From JBQTII01 sp052387905 (GTDB lineage Bacteria; Actinomycetota; Actinomycetes; Sporichthyales; Sporichthyaceae): DNA of 47,243 nt. A program made the position numbers and the translations under genes. Shown in pieces: positions 32,464 to 41,000 of the stretch. The first letter of the stretch is position 1; each line of letters begins with the position of its first letter. The stretch is taken from assembly GCA_052387905.1 (NCBI GenBank), contig JBQTIR010000006.1, positions 1 to 47,243 of the forward strand, read 5' to 3'. The notes under the pieces are model-generated. The model ran no database searches and had not been told where the DNA came from. It worked only from the letters and a program-made list of their open reading frames with translations.

Positions 32464-33087
32464 TTATCTACGGGGCCGCTTGGTGGCGATGAGCAACCCG
32501 CCGCCGAGGGGAAGCAGGGCCGGGGCGAAGTCGTCGCTCTCCAGCAGCGTCGTCCCCAGCTCGTGCAGGGCCGTGCTGCGGGTCTGCGTGGCAGTGGCGT
32601 CGGCGAAGACGGCGACCCCACCCGGCCGCAGCAGTCGCGGTGCTTCGCTGAGGAACTCGGCCAGGTCGACGGCGTCAGCACGCACGCTCAGCAGGTCGTA
32701 GCCGGCATCGGTCAGGCGGGGCAGGACCTCCAGCGGGCGACCGGCGATCAGCCGGGTCCGGTTGGCCGGGAGGTTGGCCTCGGTGAAGGCGGTGCGCGCC
32801 AGGCGCTGAGATTCCGGTTCGGCGTCGACGGAGGTCAGCACGCCGTCGCTGCGCATGCCGCGCAGCAACCAGATGCCGCTGACTCCGGTGCCGGTGCCCA
32901 CCTCGACCACCGAGCGGGCGTCCAACGTCGCCGCCAGCAGGCGCAGCACCGCGCCGACGCCGGGCGTGGGAACGCCGATCCCCAGGTCGTCCGCGCGCTT
33001 ACGTGCGCCCACCAGGACGTCGTCCTCCGGGATGAAGGTGTCCACGAGCGAGCCTGGGTCGCTGTCGTATCCGGTGATCGTGGTCAT
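32464..33087 (-). CDS. O-methyltransferase (COMT/CCoAMT family 3)
   Basis: A 207-residue SAM-dependent methyltransferase. The SAM-binding motif I is VVEVGTGTGVSGIWLL (about residue 62) and the acidic motif is LTSVDAEPE; RLLRPGGVAVFADA is the post-motif region. The family normally has a metal-binding Asp/Asn set after LxVR; here it reads DLLSVRADAVDLAEFL, so metal dependence is uncertain. M. tuberculosis has an O-methyltransferase (Rv1220c) in the same divergent position to sigE. The ATG at 33087 has GAGGGGG 6 nt upstream. Confidence 0.9.
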   Translation of the reverse strand: MTTITGYDSDPGSLVDTFIPEDDVLVGARKRADDLGIGVPTPGVGAVLRLLAATLDARSVVEVGTGTGVSGIWLLRGMRSDGVLTSVDAEPESQRLARTAFTEANLPANRTRLIAGRPLEVLPRLTDAGYDLLSVRADAVDLAEFLSEAPRLLRPGGVAVFADATATQTRSTALHELGTTLLESDDFAPALLPLGGGLLIATKRPRR

Positions 33088-33150
33088 GGAAAGCCCCCTC
33101 TGGCGGTGGTCTTCAGCGTAGTGGCCCAGGTATGCCGATCGACGCAAGCG

Positions 33151-33176
33151 GGAACGTCAGCGACAAGGAATCCGTT
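33151..33176 (+). promoter_or_regulatory. ECF-type promoter upstream of sigE (GGAAC-N17-CGTT)
   Basis: GGAAC (33151-33155) and CGTT (33173-33176) are separated by 17 nt, close to the consensus recognised by actinobacterial SigE/SigH-type ECF factors. It faces sigE, about 100 nt upstream of its start, so sigE may activate its own expression. Assigned by eye. Confidence 0.5.
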
Positions 33177-33277
33177 ACATCAGTTGCAGCACACGCACCG
33201 GCAATGCACAGGCTTCGCACAGACGTCGTGGCAAGAGTTTGCGAAGCAGAGCACGGCCGGCCGACAAGGAGTCATAG

Positions 33278-33847
33278 GTGAGCACCGCCACGGTGGAATG
33301 GGTCCCTCCCACGTGGGAGGAGATCGTCCGGGTGCACTCCGCCCGGGTGTACCGGTTGGCCTACCGCCTGACCGGCAACACCCACGACGCCGAGGATCTG
33401 ACCCAGGAGGTGTTCGTGCGCGTGTTCCGTTCGCTGTCCACCTACTCCCCGGGCACGTTCGAAGGTTGGCTGCACCGCATCACCACGAACCTGTTCCTCG
33501 ACATGGCGCGGCGCCGCAAGCGCATCCGCTTCGACGCTCTCGACGACGCCGACCACGAGCGCCTGCCCGGTCGCGAGGCCTCGCCGCAGCAGATCATCGA
33601 CGAGCAGAGCTTCGACGCCGATGTGCAGGCCGCCCTCGATTCCCTCGCCCCGGAGTTCCGCGCGGCCGTGGTGCTCTGCGACATCGAGGGCCTGTCCTAC
33701 GAGGAGATCGCGGCCACGCTGGGCGTCAAGCTCGGCACGGTGCGCAGCCGCATCCACCGCGGTCGCGCGCACCTGCGGGCCGCGCTCGAACACCGCACCC
33801 CCGTCGCCTCCCCGCCGATCCCGGTGGGTGTGGTGGTGACGACGTGA
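33278..33847 (+). CDS. sigE: ECF RNA polymerase sigma factor SigE
   Basis: A 189-residue group 4 sigma factor. Region 2 (residues about 20-90) contains VYRLAYRLTGNTHDAEDLTQEVFVRVFRSL and TFEGWLHRITTNLFLDMARRRKR for -10 recognition; region 4 contains LAPEFRAAVVLCDIEGLSYEEIAATLGVKLGTVRSRIHRGRAHLR for -35 recognition. The GTG start has AAGGAG 8 nt upstream. The stop overlaps the anti-sigma gene (GTGA). Gene order and the tatB that follows match the mycobacterial sigE locus, which responds to envelope and redox stress. Confidence 0.93.
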   Translation: MSTATVEWVPPTWEEIVRVHSARVYRLAYRLTGNTHDAEDLTQEVFVRVFRSLSTYSPGTFEGWLHRITTNLFLDMARRRKRIRFDALDDADHERLPGREASPQQIIDEQSFDADVQAALDSLAPEFRAAVVLCDIEGLSYEEIAATLGVKLGTVRSRIHRGRAHLRAALEHRTPVASPPIPVGVVVTT

Positions 33848-34371
33848 GTCACCTCGGGCCGCGCCTGGGCGCCTACCTCGACGGCGAGCTGCGGGGCACC
33901 TCCCAGGAGGTCGTCACCGCGCACCTCGTGCTGTGTGCGGACTGCCGGGCCGAGGCCTCCGCGCACCACCGGGTCAAGGCGGGGCTGTCCGCGCTCGGTG
34001 CGCCGGCTCCGCCCACGTCGTTGATGGCCTCGCTGTTGGACCTGTCCGCACGCGGTGAGGCGCGGTTTGCTGCAACCCGCCCCGTGGTCGCCGAGCGGGC
34101 CGCCGCGGTTTCGTCTGCGCCCCGGCGCCCCTTGATGGCGGCCGGCATCGTCAGCGTGGCTGCTGCGACGCTGGCCTCGGCTTACCTCAGCGGCGGTCCG
34201 GCCCGGGCGCAGCCGACGCTGAGCACCGTCGGAACTCCCACCGAGAACCAGGTCGAGACCCGCACCACTGTCGACGCCAGCCTGGTGTTGGGTCAGGTCG
34301 GCGGAATCGCCCCCGCGCCAGGCTCCGCTGCGCCCGCGTTTTTCGGCCATGTGCGCTACGTCGGACCCTGA
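33844..34371 (+). CDS. rseA: Zinc-binding anti-sigma factor (RseA-like)
   Basis: A 175-residue protein with an N-terminal ZAS domain: the first His in SHLGPRLGAYLDGEL and the HxxxCxxC in AHLVLCADCRAE. These motifs bind zinc and hold the sigma factor inactive. A single transmembrane segment (PLMAAGIVSVAAATLASAYL, about residues 97-116) is followed by an extracytoplasmic tail of about 60 residues, ending GHVRYVGP. The GTG start overlaps the sigE stop. The htrA protease gene that follows in mycobacteria is absent here; a hairpin and tatB follow instead. Confidence 0.9.
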   Translation: MSHLGPRLGAYLDGELRGTSQEVVTAHLVLCADCRAEASAHHRVKAGLSALGAPAPPTSLMASLLDLSARGEARFAATRPVVAERAAAVSSAPRRPLMAAGIVSVAAATLASAYLSGGPARAQPTLSTVGTPTENQVETRTTVDASLVLGQVGGIAPAPGSAAPAFFGHVRYVGP

Positions 34372-34389
34372 TCTCGGGGTGAGTCCTTC

Positions 34390-34405
34390 CCCACCTTCGG
34401 GTGGG
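34390..34405 (+). terminator. UUCG-loop hairpin after the anti-sigma gene
   Basis: CCCACC (34390-34395), loop TTCG, GGTGGG (34400-34405): a perfect 6-bp stem with a very stable tetraloop, 18 nt past the stop. No U-tract follows. Confidence 0.5.
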
Positions 34406-34432
34406 TGGCACCGCGCAGGTCCCGCCGCCGCC

Positions 34433-34438
34433 TAGGCT
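34433..34438 (+). promoter_or_regulatory. -10 box of tatB, leaderless spacing
   Basis: TAGGCT fits TANNNT and is 6 nt before the tatB GTG (34445), with no ribosome-binding site. Together with the preceding hairpin it suggests that tatB has its own transcript. Confidence 0.4.
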
Positions 34439-34444
34439 GAGCCC

Positions 34445-34831
34445 GTGTTCGACATCAGCGGGTGGGAGTTCCTCACCCTCGCGATCATCGCGGTGATCGT
34501 CTTCGGCCCCGAACGGCTGCCGAAGGCCGCCGCCGACCTCGGCCGCCTGATCAAGCAGCTCAAGGGCTACGTCAACGTGGCCAAGGACGACCTGACCCGC
34601 GAACTCGGGCCGGAGTTCGCCGACATCAAGGTCACCGACCTGACCCCCCGCGGGATGCTCCGCAAGACGATGGGGTCCGAGAGCATGTTCGACGACCTCA
34701 AGAAGGACCTCGACATCCGCGAGGACCTGGGGAACTTCGACGATCTGAGGACCTCGGTGATGGCCCCCCGTCCCAGCCGGCCGCCGCTGCGCACGGGGGA
34801 GTTGCCCCCCTTCGACGCCGACGCCACCTGA
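34445..34831 (+). CDS. tatB: Sec-independent protein translocase subunit TatB
   Basis: A 128-residue protein with one N-terminal transmembrane helix in FDISGWEFLTLAIIAVIVFGPERLPKAAADLGRLIKQL. The FGPERLP hinge and the following amphipathic helix are the TatA/B family signature; the leading F-D-I-S-G-W-E and the length favour TatB over TatA. A charged, Pro-rich tail follows. TatB with TatC recognises twin-arginine signal peptides. The GTG start is followed directly by the family N-terminus. Next to sigE/rseA as in mycobacteria. Confidence 0.93.
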   Translation: MFDISGWEFLTLAIIAVIVFGPERLPKAAADLGRLIKQLKGYVNVAKDDLTRELGPEFADIKVTDLTPRGMLRKTMGSESMFDDLKKDLDIREDLGNFDDLRTSVMAPRPSRPPLRTGELPPFDADAT

Positions 34832-35096
34832 TCGGTCCTTCGTTCGGGCGTCGTACGGACTCGACCGCAGGCTGATCACTCCGGGTCCTGGTGCTTTCCC
34901 AGCTCAGCTCCAGGTTTCCGACCGTTCGTCGATCTTGATGGGTCGTTCGGTTGATCCCGTTTTGGCCGTTCGGATTGATTGTGGCCGGAGCGCGGTCGAT
35001 GTGGCGTTTCGTCGCAACCTGTAGGCCGTTTCTGCCGTCCCATGGCGTGAGTTGCGCGGATCTTGTGCCGCGCTAGGGCGGCTGGGTGGGGTTGGC

Positions 35097-37964
35097 ATGG
35101 CAGTGGGACTGTTCGGGCGCGGTCGTCGTGGCGCTGGCGTCGGTGTCGGGCGGGGCATGTTGTTGACCTCGGGGACGTCTGCGTTGGCGTTGGGGGCGAT
35201 CGCGGCGGCGATGCTGGTGCCGACGGGCACGAAGCAGGTTCCGGGGTCCTCCGCTCCGGCAGCGTCGGTGGACCTGGGTCCGCTGGAGTTGTTGTCGGAG
35301 TCCGAGGCGATGGCGCAGGCAGTCGCTGCGGGCGCTCCCGTTGAGGTCACGAGTTTGACGACGGCGACGACGTTGATCACGGCGAAACCCGATGGTGGGT
35401 TCGTCGCGGAGATCTCGGCGATGCCGGTGCGGGTCAAGGATTCCGGCGGGTCGTGGCGTCCGGTGGACACGACGCTGGTGCGCCGGCCCGACGGATCGAT
35501 TGCCCCGGCGATGGCGGCGGTGCCGATGTTGTTTTCTGACGGTGGGTCGGGTGCGCCGTTGGCGCAGATCGCCGATGGGGATCGGTCGATGGCGATCTCG
35601 TGGCCGGCGGCCGGTGATCTTCCGGAGCCGGAGCTGACGGGGTCGGTCGCTCGATATGTCTCGGTGCTTCCGGGGGTGGATGTGGTGGCCCAGGCAGGTG
35701 TCACCGGCTTTAGCACCTTCGTGGTTGTTCATGACGCGCAGGCCGCGAAGCACCCGGCGGTGCAGGCGTTGGCGTTCGACGTCGACGCTGACGGGGTCAC
35801 GTTGCGCGATGAGCCGACCGGTGGCGTGAGCGCGGTCGACGGCACCGAGACGGTGTTCAACAGCTCACAGCCGCTGGCGTGGGACTCGCGCGGTGTCGGC
35901 GCGGAGTCGACGTTGACCGAGGAGGAACGCGCTGTCGACGCGCCGCTGAGCCCGCCGGTGAAGGCGAGCGGCGCCGTCATGGACATTGAGGTTGGCGGCG
36001 GACAGCTGCGCCTGGACTCCGATGCGATCCTCGACGATCCACGCACGGTGTTTCCGGCGGTGCTGGACCCGAGCGTAGACCGCAATGGCGCGAAGGCGTG
36101 GACGATGGTGTGGAGCAACGGCACCACGATTTATGACCACGCGACTGAGCACGCCCGGGTGGGTTTTGATGGTTGGTCACCGACGTCGGCGCAGAAAATT
36201 TCGCGTTCCTACTTCAAGATGGACATGCCGACCACGCTGCGCGGGAAGATGATCGACACCGCGCGACTGGCGCACAAGCTGACCCACACCCCGAACTCGT
36301 CCTGCAGCGCAGCGACCTATGGGCCGCCGGTGCAGGTGTATCGGACGAAGGCGTTCTCTTCCTCGACGTCGTGGTCGAACCAGCCCGACCGCCTCGGCGA
36401 GGTGCTGGATGAGGACGCCACAGACAACGGGTCAGAGACCTCGTGCGGGGGATGGACCCGCCAGGAGTGGGACGTCAAGGGCGCGATCGTCGATGCGACC
36501 CTCGAGGTCAAGGACGAGGTCTATTTCCTGCTCAAGTCCAAGGCTGAGGGTGATAAGTACGGCTGGCGCAAGTACGACAACACCGACGCCTACCCGAGCC
36601 TGACGGTCGAGTACTACGCCTACCCGCCGGCGCCGTCGGCGGCGACGGTGAGCCCGCTCAACACCACACCTTTGCATGGGTCGTGGACCTCGACGCTGCG
36701 CCCGACCTTGAAAGCGCTGGACGTGATCGACCCCAACGGTGGGTCGTCCTACGCCCGCTTTGAGATCTGGGACAACGGCGAAGAGATCTGGTCGACGGTG
36801 TCCGACGGCGGGTCGGCGACCGGGCACACCGCCAACGTGGTGGTGCCTGCGGGCGTGCTGGTCAATGGTGAGGACTACAAGGTGAAGGCCTACGCGGCCG
36901 CGGACAGCGCCGGGAAGTGGGATTCCGAGGATGCGGCGGAGTTCACCTTCGGGGTGGACGACTCCGTGCCGGCCGTCCCCACGATCACCAGGGGCGGTGA
37001 CTGCGTGGTGGGCACCGGCTGCGCCTTCACCTTCGCCGGCAGCGCGGACACGTTGTCCTACTCCTTCGGGATGAACACCGACACGGCGTTGACCTCGAAG
37101 GTGTTGACCTCGCCGGGGCCCTATACGACCTCGATCTACGCCGCGACCTTCGGGCCGGGGTGGGTGATTGTCAAGGCCGTGGACCGGGCCGGGCACACCA
37201 GCAAGGCCCGGGTGCTGAACTTCCCGGTGCTGTCCACGTCGATGTCGCACCGCTGGGCCCTGGACGGCAACGGCACCGATTCTGACCAGAACACCTTCGC
37301 CGCCCGCAGCGCTGGTGCTGCGCCGTTGTCGTTCGCCGGTGGCGGCGCGATCTACGGGCTCGGGTCCTACCCGGCGCCGTTGAGCGCGCCGGTGGACACC
37401 GCGGACAAGTCGTTGACGCTCGGTGGCGGTCGTTATGCCAGCGCGGGCGTGGCCGGCACCGGCCTGCTCGGGTTCTCCACCGCGGATGACTTCACTGTCG
37501 CCGCATGGGTCAAGGCTCCGACTGGCGGGGAGGGCGTGGCGCTGAGCCAGGGTTCGGCGGCGGGTAACGCGTTCACCCTTGGACACCGCAACGATTCGTG
37601 GGCGTTCACCGTCACTGGCGAGAACGGAACGGAGGCCACCGCCAGTGTGCCGATCCGTCCCGAGCAGGGCCCGTGGGTGCACCTGGCGGCGGTGTTCAAC
37701 AACGCCAGTGACGAAGAGATCCAGGAGTCCGAGGACGGCTCAACGGCCGGCCGGCGCAGCATCACCCTGTATGTCAACGGCCGCGCCGGCGCGACGATCG
37801 ATGCCCCCGCGGTCCGTGCCGCGGATGGCCTGTTCTACATCGGTCGCGCCGCTACCGGGACCACTTTCCCGCTGTCCACAGCCATCGATGAGGTGCGCAC
37901 CTTCCCCGGGGTCCTGGATTACTCCCAGGTGCTGCGGATGGCCTCCGAACGCCGCCCTTACTGA
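35097..37964 (+). CDS. Secreted DNRLRE- and LamG-domain surface protein
   Basis: A 955-residue protein with an Arg-rich n-region and hydrophobic signal/anchor (MLLTSGTSALALGAIAAAMLVP, about residues 20-42). Residues about 345-508 resemble the DNRLRE domain (SRSYFKMDMPTTLRGKMIDTARL, then VYRTKAFSSSTSW and DAYPSLTVEYYAYPP). Immunoglobulin-like segments follow (about 510-710). A LamG/jelly-roll lectin-like domain (about 715-951) ends with FYIGRAATGTTFPLSTAIDEVRTFPGVLDYSQVLRMA. Such proteins commonly precede Rhs/YD genes in actinobacteria; 55 bp separate it from the Rhs gene. The ATG at 35097 follows GGGTGGGG. Role unknown, perhaps surface presentation or adhesion. Confidence 0.82.
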   Translation: MAVGLFGRGRRGAGVGVGRGMLLTSGTSALALGAIAAAMLVPTGTKQVPGSSAPAASVDLGPLELLSESEAMAQAVAAGAPVEVTSLTTATTLITAKPDGGFVAEISAMPVRVKDSGGSWRPVDTTLVRRPDGSIAPAMAAVPMLFSDGGSGAPLAQIADGDRSMAISWPAAGDLPEPELTGSVARYVSVLPGVDVVAQAGVTGFSTFVVVHDAQAAKHPAVQALAFDVDADGVTLRDEPTGGVSAVDGTETVFNSSQPLAWDSRGVGAESTLTEEERAVDAPLSPPVKASGAVMDIEVGGGQLRLDSDAILDDPRTVFPAVLDPSVDRNGAKAWTMVWSNGTTIYDHATEHARVGFDGWSPTSAQKISRSYFKMDMPTTLRGKMIDTARLAHKLTHTPNSSCSAATYGPPVQVYRTKAFSSSTSWSNQPDRLGEVLDEDATDNGSETSCGGWTRQEWDVKGAIVDATLEVKDEVYFLLKSKAEGDKYGWRKYDNTDAYPSLTVEYYAYPPAPSAATVSPLNTTPLHGSWTSTLRPTLKALDVIDPNGGSSYARFEIWDNGEEIWSTVSDGGSATGHTANVVVPAGVLVNGEDYKVKAYAAADSAGKWDSEDAAEFTFGVDDSVPAVPTITRGGDCVVGTGCAFTFAGSADTLSYSFGMNTDTALTSKVLTSPGPYTTSIYAATFGPGWVIVKAVDRAGHTSKARVLNFPVLSTSMSHRWALDGNGTDSDQNTFAARSAGAAPLSFAGGGAIYGLGSYPAPLSAPVDTADKSLTLGGGRYASAGVAGTGLLGFSTADDFTVAAWVKAPTGGEGVALSQGSAAGNAFTLGHRNDSWAFTVTGENGTEATASVPIRPEQGPWVHLAAVFNNASDEEIQESEDGSTAGRRSITLYVNGRAGATIDAPAVRAADGLFYIGRAATGTTFPLSTAIDEVRTFPGVLDYSQVLRMASERRPY

Positions 37965-38019
37965 CCTGCACGTGTCCATGCCCGCCGACCTCGCGCCGGC
38001 TCGCCAAGATAGGGATCTG

Positions 38020-41000
38020 ATGAACCGCTCCTCGATTCGCCGTCCGCGCTTCTCGCGGAGCGCCGTGGCCACCACGGTCGCGTTGACCTTGGCCGCGTCG
38101 CTGGCGCAGGTCCCGGCGGCCGCCACCCCGACAACGGGGGCGGGGGCAGCCGCTGCCGCCGACAACAACGGCGTCAGCCGGGCCGCTCCCGACACCGCTG
38201 ATCCGCGGATCGGGCGCGGGCGCGGCGCCACCCCGCGGCGGGTTCCCGCGGACACCGACGCCAACGGCTCGGTGCGTAAGGTGACCTGGCCCAAGGCGGG
38301 GCGCGCCACCGCCGCAGTGTCGGGGAAGAAGTCCCGCTTCACTCGCGCCGGCACCGGCGTGGTGTCGGTAGCTGACCCGCGCGGCGCCATCGCGAACGAC
38401 CTGGGACTCACCCTCGCGGGCCAGGACGCGGCGCCCGCGACCGTGACGGTGCAGACCGCGTCCCAGGCCGCCGCAGAGGCCGCCGGGGTCGCAGGCATCA
38501 TCGGCCAGGTCCAGACCAGCACCGAGGGCATCGGCCCGGTCGCGGTCAAGGTCGACTACTCCGGGTTCGCCGACGCCTACGGCGGTGACTGGGCCACCCG
38601 CCTACGCCTGGTGAGCCTGCCCGCCTGCGCGCTGACCACCCCGGAGCTGGATCGATGCCGGGTGCAGAGTCCGGTCCCCTCCAGCAACGACGTCACCGGC
38701 CAGAGCGTTACCGGGGTCCTGGGCCTGAGCGAGAGCACCCCGACCGCCCCCGTGTCGGCACCGCCCACCTCCCCGCCCACCACCCCGGAATCCGCGCCGC
38801 AGAAGCCGGCCCAGCCTGGCGTTCCCACGCCAGTGCCCACGAGCCCGGCCCCTGCCGACCCTGGCGTGCCGGCCGCAGAGCCGGCCCCGGCCGGGCCCGA
38901 GGCTGACCCTGGTGCCGGGGCCGAGCTGGAGCCTGGCAGCGGATCGCCGGATTCAGCCGCTCCCGTGGTGGGTGTGCGCGAGCAAGGCGCGGTCGTGCGG
39001 GCCGCGCTGGCCACGGCGACCACGGCCGGCGGTGCGTTGATCTTCGCGATCACTGACGGCCCGTCAGGCACACATGGGAACTGGTCAGCCACTCCCATGA
39101 CCGCCTCGGCCACCTGGAACGCCGGAGGGTCCACCGGGGAGGCGACCTGGTCGCACCCGCTCGGTGTCCCGCCGGTGCCCGGGTCACTTACGCCCAGCCT
39201 GGCAATCAGCTACAACTCGGGCACCGTGGACGGGCGGACCTCCTCGCGCAACAACCAGGCCTCCTGGGTCGGGGAAGGGTTCAGCCTCGCCGACGCCTTC
39301 ATCACCCGACGCTATGAGCCGTGCGCGCAGGACCAGAATCCGGTCGGCGAGCACAGCCCGAACAACGCGGGCCGGCGCACCGGGGACCTGTGCTGGACCA
39401 AAGAGAACGCGTCCCTGACCTTCGGGGGCGGCGGCGGTGAACTGGTCAAGATCAGCGACGCTGAGGGCACGCAGGTGTGGCGCAAGGTCTTCGACGACGG
39501 CACCCGGATCCAGCACCGCACCGGCGCGGACAACGGCGACGGGGGCGGAGTGGACGACACCGGCGAGTACTGGATCGTGACCACCACCGACGGCACCCGC
39601 CACTACTTCGGGCTGGGACGCACCGGTGGCAAGGACGCCGGTGCGCACACCGAGTCCACTTGGACCGTCCCCGTCTTCGGCAACCACACCGGCGAGCCCG
39701 GCCACGCCAGCGCGTTCGGCAGCTCGTGGAAGTCGCAGGCCTGGAAGTGGAACCTGGACCGGGTCGTGGACCCCAGCGGCAACGCCGTGATCTACGACTA
39801 CACCCCCGAGACCAACAAGTACGCCCGCAACTCCACCGCGGCAGACCTCGGTGAGGCCAGCGCCTACACCCGCGGTGGGTGGCTTTCGCGCATTGACTAC
39901 GGCCTGCGTGAGGACGCGGAGGACACCGCGCCGGTGGCCCGGGTCCGGTTCGGTGTCGCGGAACGGTGCCTGGCCCAGGCCGATGAGGACTGCGCCGAGG
40001 GCGAGATCGGCGCCCATGGTGGGCGGTGGGCCGATGTGCCGGGTGACCAGATCTGCGACGAGGCGCCGTGCACCGACCAGCTCTCCCCGACGTTCTTCAC
40101 CCGCAAGCGCCTGACCTCGATCATCACCGAGGTCCGCACCAACGACGGCCAGGACCCCTACAGTGCGGTCGATGCCTGGACGTTGGATCACCGCTTCCCC
40201 GACCCGGGTGATGGCAGCCGTCCCACGCTGTGGCTGGAATCGATCACGCACACCGGCAAAGCCGGTTCCGCCAGTGACGACGGCGATGACATCTCGCTGC
40301 CGGCGATCAACTTCAACGCCGTGTGGTTGGACAACCGCGTCGACGGCGTCGACAACGCCCAGCCGCTCAAGCGCCCCCGCGTCGGCACCATCTACAGCGA
40401 GTCCGGCAAGGAAACGACGTTCACCTATTCCGGGCAGCGCTGCGGCGGGTCCGGCTCGCTGCCCGGCTGCGGCACTCCCGACGCGCAGCAGTGCGAGGTT
40501 GGGGCCGCGGGCGGGGACCGGCTGCCGTCCTCGGCCCGCACCAACGACATGCTGTGCTTCCCGGTCTACTACACCGCGCCGGGGCAGACCGAACCCGACG
40601 CGGCCCCGCACTACTTCCACAAGTACGTCGTGGACGCCGTCACCGAAACCGACCTCAGCGACGGTGACACGGCGCCCCTGGTGACCTCCTACACCTACCT
40701 CGGCGAGCCCGCGTGGGCGTGGACCACCGACGATTTCGTACAGACCAAGTTCCGCACTTGGGATTCCTGGCGTGGCTACGCCCGCGTGCGCACCACCGTC
40801 GGCACCGACGCCCTGGGCGACAAGCGCCTGCAGAGTGAGACGTTGTACTACCGCGGGCTGCACGGCACCCGCGACAACCCGCGCACCGACGACACCTATG
40901 CCGCGGCCGCGGTGAGTGTCAGCCCGAGCTCGGGTGATTCCGAGACCGATCATTGGCGCTTCGCCGGTATGCCGCTGGAGACCATCACCCGCAACGGCCC

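Noticed and set aside
34832..35096. Spacer between tatB and the LamG protein with repeated CGTTCGG words
   Set aside because: The repeats are short and irregular; no RNA gene, hairpin or clear promoter could be defined.
34904..35716. 270-codon minus-strand frame opposite the start of the LamG protein gene
   Set aside because: Pro/Thr/Ala/Asn-rich without motif, and the plus-strand gene has a signal peptide, a ribosome-binding site and a domain structure.
38020..38130. Tat export of the Rhs protein, suggested by tatB being nearby
   Set aside because: The signal peptide has an Arg pair (RRPRFSR) but not the full RRxFLK pattern, and tatB belongs to the conserved sigE neighbourhood, so the link is not supported.
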